NCBI GenBank assembly: GCA_013140415.1
Contig: JABFSW010000179.1
Span: forward strand, 1-10,174
DNA length: 10,174 nt
Reading direction: 5' to 3'
Source of the DNA: Nitrosarchaeum sp.
GTDB lineage: Archaea > Thermoproteota > Nitrososphaeria > Nitrososphaerales > Nitrosopumilaceae
Both the position numbers and the translations under genes were made by a program. Shown here in pieces: positions 7,863 to 10,174 of this stretch (position 1 is its first letter; each line of letters opens with the position of its first letter). Under the pieces are notes generated by a model, which saw nothing but the letters and a program-made list of their open reading frames with translations, did no database searches and had not been told where the DNA came from.

Positions 7863-9044
7863 ATGCTGGTGCTTCCTTTAATTTTTTTAATGTTTTTACC
7901 TTCTATATTTGCTGAACAAGTTCCAGATTATGATAATCCATATTCTCCAATTTTTACTGACAAATCAGTATATTCATGGACAGAGAAAGTTAAAATGACT
8001 ATTCTTGCTCCTAGCTGGAACACTGATAGATATTTGATTGATTCAATAGGTGATGATGAAGATCATCCTATTGAAATTTCTACAAGGGAACATTCTCTTG
8101 TTTCATATAGATTTACAGAGACTGATGTAAATTCTGGAATATTTACTGCTGAAGTAATCCTTACAGGATTTTCTCATGATGTTGATGGTGATGGAGATAT
8201 TGATACCTCTCCTAGAACTATTGGAAATGGACCAACAAGTGGATTTTTAGAAGTAGATAGAGATTCTGCAATTACAATCTCGTTTGAATTTGCAGATGGG
8301 GTTGTATTGACTGAATCTGCTCCAATACAATGGAATATTGGAAAAATTCAATTCTCTGAAGAAAATTATCTTTCTGACAACACTGCATCAATCCGTGTAA
8401 TTGATTCGGATCTTAATCTTAATCCAGAATCTTTGGATCATATGCCAATTCAAATTTCTTCAACTTCTGATATATCTGGTATTGAAGTTGATGCCATTGA
8501 AACATCTGAAAGCTCTGGTGTGTTTGTTGCCACAATTTCTTTTACTCAAAATCTATCTTCAAGTGGAAATCGCCTATTTGCCATACCTGGTGATACAATT
8601 TTTGCAAAATATGATGATTATACACTTCCAAAACCATATAGTACTTCTGATAATCTTGAAGTCACGACATTTGCATATGTCGATTCTTCAATTCCAACAT
8701 TGCGAAGACTGCAAAGTTTACCAATTGTTTTCTCTGATACTTCTGGTAATTCATTGACATCGTTTTCAATTAATGATCAAATACAAATTGTTGGAACAAT
8801 ATCAAATGAGCAGAATTTTAAACAAAAATTTGTTTATCTATTCCAAGTCAAAGATGAGAATAATTATGTTGTATCTGTTTCTTGGATCCAAGGTGAAATA
8901 TCTGGAAATCAAAATCTAAATGTCTCACAGTCATGGATTCCTAAGAAAACTGGTGTGTATACTATTGAAACCTATACTTGGAATTCATTAATTAACACAG
9001 CTCCTTTATCTCCATCTCTATCTACATCAATCTTTGTTAAATGA
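7863..9044 (+). CDS. Secreted beta-repeat protein, function unknown
   Basis: The 393 residues begin with a hydrophobic signal peptide (residues 1-17, likely cleaved after IFA before EQV). It has no basic residue before the hydrophobic core, but an in-frame TAA at 7851-7853 rules out a longer start. Two related beta-rich units follow: one around 35-158 containing ETDVNSGIFTAEV (86-98), and one around 165-262 containing ETSESSGVFVATI (213-225). The first holds an acidic loop, DVDGDGDID (106-114), resembling calcium-binding loops. The second contains VIDSDLNLNPE, a pattern I associate with archaeal surface proteins. A C-terminal domain (about 280-393) has a Y-F-Q-V-K core and SQSWIPKKTGVYTIETYTW, resembling C-terminal domains of other thaumarchaeal exported proteins. 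There is no C-terminal membrane anchor, so it is probably outside the cell, perhaps tied to the S-layer. No enzyme motif was recognised. Confidence 0.85.
   Translation: MLVLPLIFLMFLPSIFAEQVPDYDNPYSPIFTDKSVYSWTEKVKMTILAPSWNTDRYLIDSIGDDEDHPIEISTREHSLVSYRFTETDVNSGIFTAEVILTGFSHDVDGDGDIDTSPRTIGNGPTSGFLEVDRDSAITISFEFADGVVLTESAPIQWNIGKIQFSEENYLSDNTASIRVIDSDLNLNPESLDHMPIQISSTSDISGIEVDAIETSESSGVFVATISFTQNLSSSGNRLFAIPGDTIFAKYDDYTLPKPYSTSDNLEVTTFAYVDSSIPTLRRLQSLPIVFSDTSGNSLTSFSINDQIQIVGTISNEQNFKQKFVYLFQVKDENNYVVSVSWIQGEISGNQNLNVSQSWIPKKTGVYTIETYTWNSLINTAPLSPSLSTSIFVK
7877..7897 (+). terminator. U-rich tract, possible terminator of the upstream operon
   Basis: The stretch contains a run of seven T (7882-7888) and a run of five T (7893-7897), about 70-90 bases after the LSm stop. 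Archaeal transcription commonly ends at oligo-U tracts without a hairpin. This one lies inside the signal-peptide codons of the next gene, where Leu and Phe codons also make T-runs likely, so coding need may explain it fully. Confidence 0.25.
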
Positions 9045-9070
9045 GTAAAAATATAATTTCTACATAACCA

Positions 9071-9078
9071 ATAAATAC
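9071..9078 (+). promoter_or_regulatory. Candidate TATA box of the GTG-started exported protein gene
   Basis: ATAAATAC is centred about 24-25 bases before the GTG at 9099, fitting a leaderless transcript. It lies in the 54-base gap after the previous stop, and no Shine-Dalgarno sequence is seen before the GTG. Confidence 0.4.
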
Positions 9079-9098
9079 AAAATTACGATTTTAGCCGT

Positions 9099-10174
9099 GT
9101 GTTTGAATACAAAATTGGACTCTTGTTATCTGCAATAGTCTTACTTCCAATTATTACATCCCAAAGCTTTGCAGATTCAATTTTGATAGAATTTGATAAA
9201 CCAGAATATCAAACTGGTGATTCTATGATGGTCTCTGGGCATCTTTTAGATTTTAGGATGCCTGTGATTGCATTGAGTCTTTATGATCCTGACGGAAAAA
9301 TTTTATCTGCAAATAATGTGATCATTGATTCCAATGGAACTTTCTCAAAAATAATTTCCTTGGATTCTCCATTTTATGATAAATCTGGAGAATATACAGT
9401 AAAGCTAAATTATGGTAAAATAACTCAAAATGAATTTTTTACCATAACAGGAAATAATTCTGAGCCAGAAATTATCTCCGAATCAATAACACCTGAAATT
9501 ATTTCATTAATCACCGACAAGAATCAATATTATGACAATGATTTTGTCATGATTACTGGTATTGTTTCTACCATTGATTCACCAAATGTGTTAATCGGTG
9601 TTTATGATCCGTTTGGAACACCAACAGGATTCTATTTTGGACAAATTGATTCTGATTTGAAATTTTCTGCAAATTTTCTTGTAAAATCTGGTATTAATTT
9701 TAAAACTTATGGAACTTATTCCATAAAAGCACATTATGGGGAAACTGAAAAAATAACTAATTTTGATTTTCCCAAAGAGTCTGATACTAAAACAGATCTT
9801 GAAAACAAATCTATAATTAAAAATAATGACGAATCAAAAACCACCGCAGAAAAAAATAATTCTGATATTAAATCACCTGAAATCATAACTGATCAAAATA
9901 AAAAATCATTAGACACTAAAATTAAAAAATATGATAATCTCTCTGTCGAAGATTTAGAACTAGGTAAACTATTGAATCAGATAAATTTAGAATGTGACCA
10001 GAGTAACCTTGTTGATACTATTTCTTACTATGATGGTATGGGTCCTGCACTATACAGACTCTGTAAATTTGATCAATCTTTAATTATTTTTGATGATTCA
10101 TTAATTAAAGATCCAAATAATGTTGAGATTATCACCAACAAAGGTTCAGCTCTTGGTAAACTTGGATATATTTC
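9099..10174 (+). CDS. Exported protein with Ig-like repeats and TPR-like region, 3' end beyond window
   Basis: The frame stays open from 9099 to the window end (358 codons seen). The only sensible start is GTG at 9099: an in-frame TAA lies at 9075-9077, no ATG precedes the signal peptide, and GTG gives MFEYK followed by a hydrophobic core and SQSFA, with likely cleavage after residue 25. Two similar Ig-like units follow. The first (about 27-117) has FDKPEYQTGDSMMVSG, YDPDG and SGEYTVKLNYG; the second (about 133-224) has TDKNQYYDNDFVMITG, YDPFG and YGTYSIKAHYG. A linker rich in Asn, Lys, Glu, Ser and Thr (about 225-280) leads to a helical part in which ALYRLCKFDQSLIIFDDSL and DPNN...TNKGSALGKLGY (about 317-357) match the TPR consensus. 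Domains of both kinds usually bind other proteins. It is probably a secreted or cell-surface scaffold; the exact role is unknown. Confidence 0.8.
   Translation, partial: MFEYKIGLLLSAIVLLPIITSQSFADSILIEFDKPEYQTGDSMMVSGHLLDFRMPVIALSLYDPDGKILSANNVIIDSNGTFSKIISLDSPFYDKSGEYTVKLNYGKITQNEFFTITGNNSEPEIISESITPEIISLITDKNQYYDNDFVMITGIVSTIDSPNVLIGVYDPFGTPTGFYFGQIDSDLKFSANFLVKSGINFKTYGTYSIKAHYGETEKITNFDFPKESDTKTDLENKSIIKNNDESKTTAEKNNSDIKSPEIITDQNKKSLDTKIKKYDNLSVEDLELGKLLNQINLECDQSNLVDTISYYDGMGPALYRLCKFDQSLIIFDDSLIKDPNNVEIITNKGSALGKLGYI

Noticed and set aside
8401..8757. 118-codon + frame inside the 393-residue exported protein gene, rich in Leu and Ile
   Set aside because: It is the shifted frame of a Ser/Asp/Asn-rich gene, which naturally yields hydrophobic codons; the overlapping frame has signal peptide, repeats and consistent domains.

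Overview
The window looks like a piece of an AT-rich ammonia-oxidising archaeon of the Thaumarchaeota (Nitrososphaerota), most likely a Nitrosopumilus/Nitrosarchaeum-type member of the Nitrosopumilales. The reasons are an archaeal RNA polymerase operon with a short RpoH, an unsplit RpoB and, above all, an unsplit RpoA (A' and A'' in one 1263-residue chain), plus exported beta-rich proteins of a kind common in this group. The genus is an inference from protein character and base composition; no search was run. All recognised genes are on the + strand.

Bases 1-154 are non-coding leader. They hold a good TATA-like element (about 68-79), a strong Shine-Dalgarno sequence (142-147) and a tiny in-frame ORF of seven codons that ends exactly at the rpoH start codon. 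Bases 155-7545 are the tightly packed RNA polymerase operon rpoH-rpoB-rpoA: the rpoH stop touches the rpoB start with no gap, and rpoB and rpoA share one base (TAATG). Bases 7577-7807 encode a small LSm (Sm-like archaeal) RNA-binding protein only 31 bases after rpoA, so it may be read from the same transcript. Together these genes cover RNA synthesis and probably RNA handling.

From 7808 the content changes to exported proteins. Bases 7863-9044 encode a 393-residue secreted protein with a signal peptide, two related beta-rich repeats, an acidic loop that looks calcium-binding and a C-terminal beta-domain. Bases 9099-10174 hold the 5' part of a second exported protein that begins with GTG. It has a signal peptide, two Ig-like repeats, a polar linker and the start of a TPR-like region, and it runs off the window end. 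Both appear to have their own TATA-like elements about 25 bases before the start codon, as expected for leaderless archaeal transcripts. A U-rich stretch at 7877-7897, inside the first codons of the 393-residue gene, could serve as terminator for the upstream operon.

I see no tRNA, rRNA, CRISPR array, insertion sequence or integrase. Most of the window is conserved core machinery. The least understood parts are the two exported proteins and the short leader ORF before rpoH.
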